From positions 454,993 through 470,148 of the forward strand of contig ML976662.1 of NCBI GenBank assembly GCA_010015655.1: DNA of 15,156 bases. The letters are read 5' to 3'. The translations under genes were made by a program, and so were the position numbers. A model generated the notes under the pieces. That model ran no database searches and was not told where the DNA came from. It worked only from the letters and a program-made list of their open reading frames with translations. This DNA is from Bimuria novae-zelandiae CBS 107.79 (taxonomy: Eukaryota > Ascomycota > Dothideomycetes > Pleosporales > Didymosphaeriaceae). How positions within the stretch are numbered: the stretch's first letter is position 1; each line of letters starts with the position of its first letter. Below are positions 1 through 9,090 of the stretch, piece after piece.

Positions 1-450
1 ATGCTGACTGTAGGCTTCGAACGTAGCCATCGCTGTACGATTGATATCCTGCGGCTTCTGCTTTATGCGACGGCACTCAGGGTGGCGCTCTATCCAGCGT
101 GTGAGCCATTCTTTGCCCAGTGGAGCTGCGCGCCCATCTGGGTGATCGCGATCAATAAGGAACTGCGCAGCACCTGTGAGCTGCGGCATTAGGCAGGGCA
201 TGCCCAGATCGTCGCAGCGGCGTATATAGAGCTTCAGAGTATCGTCTTGCACCTTTGTGAGCCTTTGGTTGGCACCAGGGCGATCGTGGCGGCTACTTCT
301 GCCTTTTATACGCGCTCGAAGTCGCGTAACCGGCACACAGTAGTCGCGTGCCGCAGCAGCAATATTGAACTTTTCAACGCCAGAAAAGTCATCAAGGCAG
401 GCTTGAATACGAAGCTCGACATCTGCTGAATTCCCATAGTAAATAGGCAT
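1..450 (-). CDS. N-terminal part of pogo/Fot1-type transposase, cut by left edge
   Basis: On the minus strand an ATG at 450-448 opens 150 codons without a stop to the window edge. The predicted protein begins MPIYYGNSADVELRIQACLD. A helix-turn-helix of psq type follows (AARDYCVPVTRLRARIKGR, about residues 31-51), then a CENP-B/Tc5-like second DNA-binding domain (LTKVQDDTLKLYIRRCDDLG, then GKEWLTRWIERHPECRR around 120-136). In this family the two helix-turn-helix units bind the element's inverted repeats, and the DDE catalytic domain, here beyond the edge, cuts and joins DNA in the nucleus. Codons look normal and there are no RIP stops, unlike the other copy at 12260-13794, so this copy may be younger or unduplicated. 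The plus-strand frames at 1-192 and 247-429 are shadows of it. Family call is from domain pattern recognition; whether the whole gene is intact cannot be seen. Confidence 0.82.
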   Translation of the reverse strand, partial: MPIYYGNSADVELRIQACLDDFSGVEKFNIAAAARDYCVPVTRLRARIKGRSSRHDRPGANQRLTKVQDDTLKLYIRRCDDLGMPCLMPQLTGAAQFLIDRDHPDGRAAPLGKEWLTRWIERHPECRRIKQKPQDINRTAMATFEAYSQH

Positions 451-494
451 GGTGGGGTGCTGATATTCGAATTGTAGAGAAAAATCTGATCAAA

Positions 495-530
495 AAGTTG
501 CGTTGAGCCGAGAAGTTGCGTTGAGCTGAG
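495..530. repeat. Two adjacent 18-bp direct repeats upstream of the left transposase
   Basis: AAGTTGCGTTGAGCCGAG (495-512) is followed directly by the same 18-mer with one C-to-T change (513-530). It lies 45 bp upstream of the transposase start at 450, where a pogo element would have its terminal or subterminal transposase-binding repeats. I could not find an inverted partner because the other end of the element is outside the window. Confidence 0.6.
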
Positions 531-534
531 TAGG

Positions 535-554
535 GCTAAGGCGCCAGCCTTAGC
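535..554. repeat. Perfect 8-bp hairpin with 4-nt loop
   Basis: GCTAAGGC (535-542), loop GCCA, GCCTTAGC (547-554). It sits between the 18-bp repeats and the gypsy target site and may mark the true end of the left pogo element. No TA duplication could be assigned with confidence. The rest of 451-588 shows no coding sequence. Confidence 0.5.
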
Positions 555-583
555 GTGTGGGGCGAGTACTTTATTAACTAATA

Positions 584-588
584 TAGTA
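584..588. repeat. Target-site duplication of the gypsy element, left copy
   Basis: TAGTA directly precedes the LTR terminus TGTTAT and is repeated directly after the other LTR at 12255-12259. Five bp is the usual duplication size for Ty3/gypsy integrases. The match shows that both LTR outer ends belong to one insertion. Confidence 0.9.
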
Positions 589-670
589 TGTTATGAGGCT
601 CTCACACCTTGTTCTGATCCGGGCTAGGGCGGTAAGGTATCGTGGTGCTTCATAGATTATTTAGTAGTAT

Positions 671-710
671 CCCTCGCACTGGCAACCCCGTCCGCTCACG
701 GACCACCTTC
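671..710 (+). repeat. piggyBac-like element, left terminal inverted repeat
   Basis: The 40 bp starting CCCTCGCACTGGCAACCCCG match the reverse complement of 2928-2967 at 35 of 40 positions by hand count. The first 15 bases are identical. Confidence 0.85.
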
Positions 711-817
711 TGTAGGCCAATCGGATGGTAGCTCCGATTCTGCATGAACACCAAGGTGGATGAGATTTGTACGTAGATTTGTATAGAGACTTCATTTTTG
801 ACGGTCTTAGTATAGAA

Positions 818-2814
818 CTACTTAATACTTGAGCTTGCAGTGGTGTCTACCTGGGAGATTGTTCGGGCGCGTCGTATGTGCTCCTGCCAGCACTCAGGGC
901 TGACTTCTGGCCTACACAAAGGCAGTCGGCAGAGCGAGCAGCCATAAGTAGTACGCGCAGGACGCTGGCGCCCTTGACGATTGCCAGAGGTCTCTGTAAG
1001 AGCCGTACGAGGTGTCTTGCCGTGCTGGAAGTTGTGTTTTGTACGCCCATTTTCAGCACAAGCTACACAAGCTTTAGCTTCCCTAAATAGTCTTATTGAC
1101 TTGTGAGAGCTCTCGTTGCTACCAGCGTTAACAAATACGTCCTTAAGTCTCTAACGTTTAATAGATCTTGCGCAAGGACGGCTACCGCGCTTAAGAAGCT
1201 ACTTTATAAGCCTATATAGAAACTTTTTATAGCCTCCACGTTAAGCCTCTCTGTCTAACGAGTAGGAGGAGAGCCTATAGTAATTATTAAGCGTTAGATC
1301 TAGTAGAAAATAGAGCAGCGGGCGCTAGGTCCGTCTCTTAACTTACTATATAGAGTAGTAACTTTTAACCTGGTTAAAGCGATCTACCTTACTCTTATAG
1401 TGATTATACTCGTCTATAAACTAAGGGATCCCAAGCAGTTTAATAGAGTTGTTACTAAAGACCTTGTCTAGTAATTTTTTATTATTCTAGTTTATCCTTA
1501 ACCTTCTACGGTGCCTAAGGATAACCTAAGTAGCTAGTAGCGACTTTTGTAAGCAATATCTTAGTATAGGGTTAAGGGTGGGAACCTACGCTTAGTAATA
1601 GTAAAGGTAAAAAGGATAACTTAATTATCTCTCTATACTACTTATAGAACTTCCTTACTCTTTAAAAGGTCCTAGTATATCTCTCCCTACTCTAACTTGG
1701 CTATAAACTACGTCTTAAGCTATATAAGCTTCTAGCTAAAGCTCTTCTTTGTTAACTTCTAGCGTGCGCGCGTCCGAACAGTGGTATCTTCTACCTCTAA
1801 CTCTATAACTGCTGTCTCCTCGTACGCCTCTTTAGTCCTTATTTTTGTCGTTCTGACTGTGCCTGCGCAGCCTACACCATGCTGCCGGAGGTACTCCAGC
1901 ATAGGTATAGTGTTGAAGAGGTTATTATCCCACACAGAGTGTAGGCCCGGCGGAAAGAGACGGCGACCGTAAGCGTTAACAGCGAGGACGAGAGAGACAG
2001 GTACAGACTCTATAGGCGTAAAAGCTAGAGTAGCAGCATTAGTAGGAAGCTCTAGTAGGTTAACAGGACCTTTGCCTATGCCTTTAGCATAAAATAACTA
2101 GTTTAGTATTACTCTATTATTAGCTAAGCACTAGATCTTATAGCCCTTAGGCGTAGGCTTTATCTTAATTATAACACTCTCTATCGCACGTCCTGTAAAC
2201 CTAGTAATTACCTCGTTAACGTAAAGGTGTTAGCCAGCTCTCTAGTACTTTAAGCACCGCTCTTAAATAAGCTTACTAAGATCCTAGACGCGTCTAAAGG
2301 GAGACTTAAAGCTCTAATCTACCTTTGTATAGTATATATATCGATCTAGCTACTGCTAACGTTTAAGTGCTATATATTAATTAATTAGGTGATAGGGTGC
2401 GTTCTTGTAGAGTCGCGTCTAGTACTCCTCTAGCGAGGGCTTGACGTGAAGGCCCATATATACGACAATTACGAAGTACGTATATAGCTCAGATGGTGAT
2501 GTAGGCTTCTAGCTACGCGTTAAGGGCAGCTGCGGCCCGTACTGGAGCGCAGAGGCATGCTAATTTGTATAGTATGCGATTTAGTTAAGGACGTTAATAT
2601 TAAAGAATAGATTAAACAGGTTAATAGGTAAGCCTTTATTTACTCCTTCAGGTAATAGAGGACTCCCTATTACGTGAGGGTTGTCAATTCTAAGAGGTCT
2701 CTAGTCAAGTGGCGGATCTCGCGGCAGATCGGGCAAAACACCAGCCTTTTTCGTGTACTTGGTGTATTTAACGAAGTCAGGATCGTTACTAGGCTAAGAG
2801 GCAGCTTTTGGCAT
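818..2814 (-). pseudogene. piggyBac-type transposase (DDE_Tnp_1_7 family), RIP-damaged, one frameshift
   Basis: ATG at 2814-2812 opens a frame (MPKAAS, stop, PSNDPDFVKY) that runs to about 1590 with only TAG/TAA interruptions. Recognisable blocks, in order, are: IVVYMGLHVKPSLEEY (around 2470-2420); LYVNEVITRFTGR (around 2230-2190), the first catalytic block, where the usual VDE reads VNE; WDNNLFNTIPMLEYLRQHGVG (near 1930-1870), the second catalytic Asp, kept; and after a frameshift between about 1595 and 1520, FIDEYNHYKSKVDRFNQVKS (near 1410-1365), with the third Asp kept. A C-terminal zinc ribbon follows (ACVACAENGRT at about 1072-1040, then YGCSLCRLPLC and CWQEH near 890-878), ending at TAG 820-818. 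The family cuts and pastes DNA with a DDD triad. At about 665 codons the length is typical. The Asp-to-Asn change fits a RIP-type G-to-A transition, so the copy is inactive. Confidence 0.88.
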
Positions 2815-2927
2815 GTTTGCATATGCAGGAGCTTATAAAAAAGGCGTGTTTTAGCTAGTAAATAGAAATTGCTAACATTACGATACAGATCTGGTGTTTG
2901 CATGCGCTATCACTTGATTGGCTGTTC

Positions 2928-2967
2928 AAAGGTGGCCCGTGAGCGGGCGGCTTTGCCAGTGCGAGGG
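2928..2967 (-). repeat. piggyBac-like element, right terminal inverted repeat
   Basis: This is the reverse-complement partner of 671-710. The differences are at repeat positions 16, 17, 21, 32 and 40. Just inside it, both ends also share a short CCAATC block, so the similarity extends slightly further with a gap. Confidence 0.85.
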
Positions 2968-3028
2968 ATAAGTTAATGCGACACTTAGCGCTAGGCTAGA
3001 TAATTTAATCTTATAATAAAGTAAGATA

Positions 3029-3036
3029 ACTATTAG
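3029..3036. repeat. 8-bp target-site duplication of the MITE, left copy
   Basis: ACTATTAG occurs directly before the MITE and again at 3165-3172. The other LTR has it only once at the matching site (around 11929-11936), giving a clean empty site. Confidence 0.93.
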
Positions 3037-3164
3037 CAGACTTGTCAACAATCAAGCCAATCAAGCCGATCTAACCAAATTTAGTAACATGTTAACCAAC
3101 GCGAGCTAGTGAATTACCATATTAGGTTAGACCGGCTTGATTGGCTTGATTGTTGACAAGTCTG
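3037..3164. mobile_element. 128-bp hAT-like MITE
   Basis: A short non-coding element has 40-bp terminal inverted repeats (3037-3076 and 3125-3164, one mismatch) starting CAGACTTGTCAACAATCAAG, around a 48-bp centre. It is flanked by the 8-bp duplication ACTATTAG. The 8-bp duplication and CAG-type ends point to the hAT superfamily, mobilised in trans by a transposase not present here. The repeat ends contain an internal doublet, AATCAAGCC AATCAAGCC. Almost the whole element can fold into one hairpin. The mismatch (A/G) is a transition; otherwise little RIP is visible. Confidence 0.9.
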
Positions 3165-3172
3165 ACTATTAG
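3165..3172. repeat. 8-bp target-site duplication of the MITE, right copy
   Basis: ACTATTAG, identical to 3029-3036. After it the LTR sequence resumes (TCTATATAGGAGAATG), matching 11937 onward. Confidence 0.93.
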
Positions 3173-3285
3173 TCTATATAGGAGAATGTACTCGCACAGA
3201 AGATATATAAGTTAACTATAAGGAAGGAAATAACATAGGAGAATCTTCTATACTATATACTAGTCTATTTCTTCCTCTGTTTCTG

Positions 3286-3340
3286 GGTGATCCGGCCCCC
3301 TTGGTGGATTACTGTGGTTCGAAGCTCTTGGCGGATCACC
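3286..3340. repeat. Inverted repeat inside the LTR
   Basis: GGTGATCCG (3286-3294) pairs perfectly with CGGATCACC (3332-3340) across a 37-nt loop. The loop contains a TGGTTCGAAGC stretch that resembles a Pol III B-box. The same structure is kept in the other LTR with one arm changed C to T. It may be a structural element of the retrotransposon RNA; that is inference only. Confidence 0.5.
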
Positions 3341-3432
3341 TTAATCCGGAGCTATCGTCAGATCAGGGTTATGTAACCTTGGCTAACATAAGCAACCCCG
3401 CGAGTCCTCGTGGGCTAGTTATAGTATAACCT

Positions 3433-3445
3433 CCTCTGCCTCCCC
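3433..3445. repeat. 13-bp target-site duplication of the LINE, left copy
   Basis: CCTCTGCCTCCCC is repeated at 9418-9430 on the other side of the LINE and occurs once in the uninterrupted LTR (about 12185-12197). A preceding T is shared too, so the duplication could be 14 bp. The length fits target-primed reverse transcription. Confidence 0.92.
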
Positions 3446-3600
3446 GAAAAAAAGAAAAAACACCACAACAGCGAGAATCTTAATTCCTGGAATTAACGCG
3501 AAAATCTAGCTGCAAACACCTGCCCTAATCGCCAATTAAATAGCTAGCACCCAGACGCAGGAGCCCACTGCGACTAAGGCGCCATAGCGACGTAATAGCC
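3446..3600 (+). other. LINE 5' leader
   Basis: It begins GAAAAAAAGAAAAAACACCA and continues with C/A-rich sequence. No ATG in the ORF1 frame is visible. The original start may have been lost to a G-to-A change, so the leader/ORF1 border is approximate. LINE internal promoters usually lie here, but no motif was recognised. Confidence 0.5.
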
Positions 3601-5257
3601 TTAATAGGCAACGTAGCCGTCCCTAATAAACGAGCACGCTACACACCTCAGCACCTACCTTTAGGATTCACTGTCCTACATCGAACGCACCAACAGCCAG
3701 CCTGTACCCGCCGACCTTGTGAAGACTATTATCCATAGAACAGTAACATTTATCCTGAAAGTGCAGCACACCCCTAATCTCAGCGCGGTAAGCGATGCCT
3801 TGAGAATCCTCTAGATAGAAGCAAAAGCTACGGCAAACTAAAACGCATAGACACTTAGCGACATTAAAAATAAACTTAAGAGCAGTACCGAAGCCGTCCG
3901 ATAGTCTACTATAGCTATGTAACAGAACACTAATATAAGGGAGGAAGCAAGGGCAGCCGCGAAGGAAGTATTAAAGACTAGTAAGGTAGTCCTAGAAATA
4001 AGAAGGGAGATCAAGACCAAGGGGATGCAGAATCAGGCAAATAGACTAATAACCTATGCTGCGATGGCAGCCAGAGGCCAGACACTAGCAGGCACATATA
4101 ATACACAGAGCCCCAAGGGCCCGTCCGCACAAGCACAACGTAAGGTTATCGTAAATATTAGAAACTCATTTACTGTACAGAGCCTGCGGGCTATGAACCC
4201 CCGCAATCTAAAAGCCCATGTAGAGCGAGCCATCGAACAAAGCGGAAACGAAAACATTGTACGTATTAAGATTATATTATCTAACTAGCTGAAGAGCGGA
4301 GACCTCAGCATAAAGATAGCTAATAGTATAGAAGTAGAAGCACTGCAGCAATTTGCAGATAACTAGGTCTATCGCATTAGCGCACAGGCAATGGTATAGA
4401 TCCTAACGTACGGCGTAATTATACACGGAATTCGCACTAGCACGCTCGATATGAATAAGCTTAAAGAAAATAGAACCTAGATCTTATAAGATAATAAACT
4501 ATTTATCCCGCGGGCCGAGATTAAACATATTAGATAGCTAACTAGGGACGCGCCCACTAAAGCAGCATCGTCTATTACTATTGAGTTTACTAAGGCCGAA
4601 GACGCCAACAAGATTATAGACGAGGGCTTAGTCTGGCAGGGCGAGGTCTTCCAGTGCGAACGATACGAGAGACAGTGCCGACTAAAGTAGTGCTATAAGT
4701 GCCAAAGATACGGCCACATAGGAACCTAGTGCAAGGCAGTAATAGCATGGGGCTATTGTGCGCAGGAGCACGACACCAGGGAGTGCCCTTCGAAATCCAG
4801 ACAGGACACAACGAAGAAATGCGCGCTCTGCCGAGGAGGACACGAAGCATGGAACCGCCAGTGCCCGGCAAGAAAGGCTGAAACCGCCAAGATGAAGATC
4901 GCCTACGACACTCGACCCCGTTACCACCCGGTACCAGAACCAACCGGAGGAATCGCGCAAGGAGGAGGCATGCCGGAAGCCCGCCAAAGGACTAGGACGA
5001 ACGGAGCCACAGCAAGCCAAGATAACTAGAGTGGCAGGACCCGCTCTCTGTCACGGAGAGGACAAAAGCGAACGAATACGGGAAACGCAGTCAACTCAAG
5101 AGACCGAGAGAATTAACAGATAGGAGATAAGAATAGCTATAGACCTTAGAGGACAATCGTCCCCTCGAGGAGGGCACTAGAAGCTATCAAAAGCAACACG
5201 CAAGCGATACAATGGCACGATCAACAAATAGACGTCGACGAAAACAACAAATTATAA
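3600..5257 (+). pseudogene. LINE ORF1, gag-like RNA-binding protein with zinc knuckles
   Basis: One frame carries ORF1 from about 3600 to a TAA at 5255-5257. The first part (about 3660-4030) is charged and helical, with runs such as EEARAAAKEVLKTSK that suggest a coiled coil. The stretch open from 4025 to 4285 (MQNQANRLITYAAMAARGQT onward) is undamaged. Near the end are three knuckles: CYKCQRYGHIGT-stop-C (4691-4732, CX2CX4HX4C), WGYCAQEHDTREC (4748-4786, with W at the first Cys position) and CALCRGGHEAWNRQC (4820-4864). ORF1 proteins of this clade coat the element RNA and escort it to the nucleus. The tail after 4865 is basic and Arg/Ser-rich. ORF1 overlaps the ORF2 start by 46 nt. RIP stops occur at Trp/Gln-type positions; the start codon is not identified. 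Confidence 0.85.
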
Positions 5258-8200
5258 ATCACAGAACCACGATAAGTATACTACAGTACAACGTCCGTAA
5301 ATCGAAAGACATAGTAATGGCATCGCTGCTGCGCGACCCAAAAACCCACGAATACGACATTATTGCCATACAGGAACCGTGGAGGAACCCATTTATGGCA
5401 ACGACACACTATTCGGCCAAGGGCGTGTTCGACCTATACTGCCCAGGAGGAACCGAGGATGGACTGACTAGAGTGTGCTTCTTCGTAAACAGGCGGATAG
5501 ACGTCAGCAGAGTCCAGTTTAAGGAACATACACGAGACTTGTGCTCCGTAACGCTAAAGCTAGAAGAAGAAAAGTAACTTAATATTTACAACGCGTATAA
5601 TCTCTTAAGGTACACATCTTAGCAGAGTGTCCTACCACACGTTCGCAAATTACTGGACAAACACGACGGTGACGAGCTCATCTTATTGGGCGACTTCAAC
5701 CTACACCATCCACTCTGGGGAGGCCCAGGCCTGCAGACTGTAGAACCAGAAGCAGAGGATCTGATCACGATTATAGAGGAGTTTGCCCTGTACGCAACAC
5801 TGGCCCCTGGCACGATAATCTATAGAGAGAGGCACCTATAAAGCTCTATTGACCTATGTCTTGTAATAGCGGGGCTTGTTGAGCGAGTTATAAAGAGCGA
5901 GGTAGACGAAGAACTTGACCACGACTTAGACCACCTACTAATAACTATAATCCTAGACATAACGGCACCGAATGCAAATACAGCACCTAGGAGGAATTGG
6001 AAGAAACTGGACGGAGAAGCATACACCAAAACACTGAAAGAAGCTCTGCCGCCACTCCGAAGACCCGCAACCAAAACCGCATTAAACCAATATATAGAGG
6101 AAGTGGTCTTAGCAGTCTAGAGAGCAATAGAGAAGGCCGTCCTGCAAACGCAAGTCTTGGCTAAAAGTAGAGAAGGGTAGAATAACAAGTATAGAGAGGT
6201 CTTAGCAGAGACGAAGCGGCTTAAGAGGGTACACAACCAGCTTTACACGGAAGAGACATGGGAAGCCTACCGGGTAGCACGAAACCATAAAGCCAGGACC
6301 ATTAAGAAGGCGCTACGGGATAAGCATAGGGAACAAGTAGAGACAGTGGCTAAGTTACTAGAGGGACTGTAGAAGATAGCAAAATGGGCAAGAATAAGAG
6401 AGACGTAATCTGCAAGAGCTACACCTATAATCTAACACCTAGAGACCTAATGCAAAATTACAGAGCCAAGCGATAAGGTAGAAATGTTTAGGGACGTCTT
6501 TTTCCCTGCGCCCCTAGAAGCAAACCTAGAAGACGTACGCGACGCAGAGTACAGCGGTTAGATTAAACTACTACTAATAACTAAAAAAGAGATAGAGGAT
6601 GCCATCCGCGCAGCTTCCCCTATTAAAGGCCCTGGACCTGACGGGATCACGAACAAGGCCCTCTAAGCAGGGAGGGCCTAACTTATAGCATATATGCTAA
6701 AAATCTTTAACTAGAGCATATAGCTAGGCTATTGCCCAGCCCATTTCCGGGGGTCGCTCACAGCGGTGCTACGCAAACCAGGGAAAGACAACTACACGAA
6801 ACTAAAAGTATACCGGCTAATCGCGCTACTCAATACCATAGGAAAGATTATAGACGCGATTATCTCCCAGCGACTAAACTATTTGGTAGAAACACACTAG
6901 CTACTCCTATTAACACACATAGGAGGGAGAAAGAAGCGATCCACAGAGCACGCACTACACGCCGTCACGGAGAAGATTTACGGAGCATGGAACCAGAAGA
7001 AAACACATGTGGCCAGCCTCCTGCTGCTCGACGTATCTGGCGCATTCGACAATGTATCATACGCATGGCTGCTACACAACCTACGGAAGAGAAAGATTGA
7101 CGAGACGACTGTTAGATGGATTGTAAGCTTCCTTAGCGATAGACACACGCGCATTAGGATCGACGGGTTTACATCGTCACAGTACGTGATAAGTATAGGC
7201 ATACCCTAAGGCTCTCCGCTTTTGCCTATCCTCTACTTGTTTTATAATGCCGACCTTATAGAACTATGCAAGCAAGAAGCGAACGTTCTTTCGACAGGGT
7301 ATATAGACGATATAGCAATCTTGGCTTGGGCAGAAACGACAGAGAAGACGTGCGACACCCTGGGTAAGACTCTACAAAAAGCATAGTAATGGGCGAACAC
7401 GCATGCTTTTGTCTTCGCTCTACACAAGTTCTAGCTCACACACTTCACGAGGGCACGCAAAAAGATCGACATAAACCACCTAATCTAGACTATCTAGGGC
7501 GAGATCAAACCAAGGCCGAGCTGTAAATATCTAGGGCTGACGATGGACGCTAAACTTACATAGAAGCTACATATTAAAGAGATTAGACGAAAAGCGATAA
7601 AAATAGTAAACGCGTTAAGCAATTTTAGAAACTTAATATGGGGCGCCAGCCTCCTAGATCTTAGAAAAATCTACGAGGGCACCGCGCTGCCCTAGATGAT
7701 GTACGCCTGCTTAATATGGATAAACGAGAATAGCAAGAAGCACACCTATACTAAGAAAGCACTTGACACTTTGCAGAGCATCTAGGCAAGAGCGGCACGA
7801 ATTATCTGTGGGGCGTTTAAAGCTACATCGAGGGCCGCACTTGATATTGAAGCCTTCCTCCTCCCTATTAAGTAATAAATATGGAGATATAATGTAGACA
7901 CAATTACCCGGCTTCTGTCCAGCAGACCTATCGCAAACATAGTGGGTTTCCGGCCCACTGACGCCGCCCAAACGACCGAACGCAAGAAGCATACAGGCTC
8001 CTGGCAGAGGATCTACAGCGAGATGAGAGATAAGTGGGGACAGGACCTCACAACGCAGGAGCCAATTCCCCCGTTCATCACACCCCCCTGGCAACAGGGA
8101 CCAAAGACCTACATAGAAAAAGATGACGAGACAGCGAGGGAGCGACATGATAGAGAAACTGCGACGGACCAAGACCTCAGCATCTACACAGACGGAAGCG

Positions 8201-9090
8201 GAATAGACGATAGAATCGGTGCGGCAGCAGTATGCCCATACACACATTAGACGTGCAGCGCTTATCTTGGATTGCCCACGACGTCCACAGTATACGCAGC
8301 TGAACTGTACGGAATAAGCCTGGCGCTGCAGATAGCACAGGAGTACGCAGATCGGAACGGAAGCAGGCGCAACGTCGCCATCTACACAGACAACCAGGCC
8401 GCCATATGGTCTGTTACTAAGGCCGAAGGACGGACAGGAGCCTACATTCTGGAGGAGATCGCCCGCCAAATCCAGGACCTCTAGGACCGAGGACGTCTGG
8501 TATGGATTCGATGGGTACCAGCCCACGAAGGGATCCTAGGTAACGAAGCAGCAGACATAGCCGTAAAGGAAGCTACAGGATAGAGAGAGAATGGTAGAAG
8601 AGCACTAACTGCAGGCGAGCCTTTAAAACTCTTTCCCCTTAAGACCACGCTGAAAAGAAGATGTAAGTAGCAAGCGGAGACCGCATAGAGCGTAAAGTGG
8701 CGGAAGGAGACAAAAGGCCGAGCCACGTTTAGGAACACACGGTCACCGATAAACAGAGTACGCAAACTACATGAAGGCCTTAAAAAGCGAGAGAGCGCCC
8801 TTCTCGTCTAACTAAGGACTAAGAAGATCGGACTGAGAGACTTCCTCTTTAGCCGCAAAGTGCCAGACATAACTAACTCTGGATGCGACTGCAGAGCGAT
8901 TAGACAAACAGTGGCCCATGTTCTGCTCTACTGCAGGATGCATAAGGACCTCCGGAACCAGATCTTCGGCGACCGCCCAGGACGACACAACCTCTGGACC
9001 ATCCTTAATAAGCCACAACTAGCCACCAAAGCTATCGAGTATATGGAACAGACGCAGATCCTTGGGCAAATCGGGATCGCAGACGCGTAG
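5212..9090 (+). pseudogene. LINE ORF2: endonuclease, reverse transcriptase, RNase H
   Basis: From ATG 5212 to TAG 9088-9090 the frame holds for 1,293 codons, broken by roughly 30 in-frame TAG/TAA codons and no TGA by hand translation. Domains in order: an AP-like endonuclease with LQYNVRKSKD (5281), IIAIQEPW (5359), LLGDFNLHHPLWGG (5683), SSIDLCL (5842) and DHDLDH (5917); a reverse transcriptase with SPIKGPGPDGI (about 6616), LLLLDVSGAFDNV (7021), GIP-stop-GSP (7198, a Gln lost) and GYIDDIAIL (7297, the catalytic YIDD); an RNase H with YTDGSG (8185), YAAELYG (8293), YTDNQAA (8383) and GNEAADIA (8539), all four acidic residues kept; and a C-terminal knuckle CDCRAIRQTVAHVLLYC (8884). In life it nicks the target and copies the element RNA at the nick. 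Long undamaged stretches (5212-5574, 7942-8247, 8860-9087) alternate with damaged ones. The protein cannot be made from this copy. Confidence 0.93.

Larger units (their letters stand above)
671..2967 (-). mobile_element. piggyBac-like DNA transposon inserted in the 3' LTR
   Basis: A 2,297-bp element with roughly 40-bp imperfect terminal inverted repeats starting CCCTCGCACTGGCAA encloses a piggyBac-type transposase on the minus strand. The other LTR gives the empty site TAGTAGTATAAGTTAATG (11851-11868), which fixes the borders. The flanking bases read AT on both sides (669-670 and 2968-2969). The CCCT start is like canonical piggyBac ends, but the flanks are not TTAA. The interior (about 1090-2700) is strongly RIP-mutated, while both ends are nearly untouched. 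Confidence 0.88.

Noticed and set aside
847..1059. 70-codon minus-strand frame at the piggyBac C-terminus
   Set aside because: The adjacent frame on the same strand carries the CX2C zinc ribbon and follows on from the third catalytic block, so this frame is a shadow.
2670..2903. 77-codon minus-strand frame
   Set aside because: It overlaps the transposase N-terminus starting at 2814 in another frame and shows no family features.
671..2967. Reading the element as a pogo/Tc1 transposon because TA flanks it
   Set aside because: The encoded protein has the piggyBac-type DDD blocks and C-terminal zinc ribbon, and a TA duplication would leave the LTR 2 bp short of its 477-bp partner.
3286..3340. 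tRNA gene or SINE suggested by the TGGTTCGAAGC stretch
   Set aside because: No A-box at proper spacing, no cloverleaf, and the stretch is part of the LTR.
4614..5020. Two overlapping minus-strand frames of about 110 codons
   Set aside because: They lie antisense to the LINE ORF1 zinc knuckles, which are well supported on the plus strand.
7711..8526. 271-codon minus-strand open frame
   Set aside because: It lies antisense to the LINE reverse transcriptase/RNase H part of ORF2. Plus-strand TAG/TAA codons read as CTA/TTA on the other strand, so RIP does not interrupt this frame. The translation shows no known domain, while the plus strand has RNase H motifs.
3446..9090. Stop-codon reassignment or readthrough as explanation of the in-frame TAG/TAA
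   Set aside because: The stops fall at both Gln- and Trp-type positions, catalytic residues in neighbouring elements are also changed by transitions, and unmutated frames in the same window use TAG or TGA as normal ends. RIP explains all of this.
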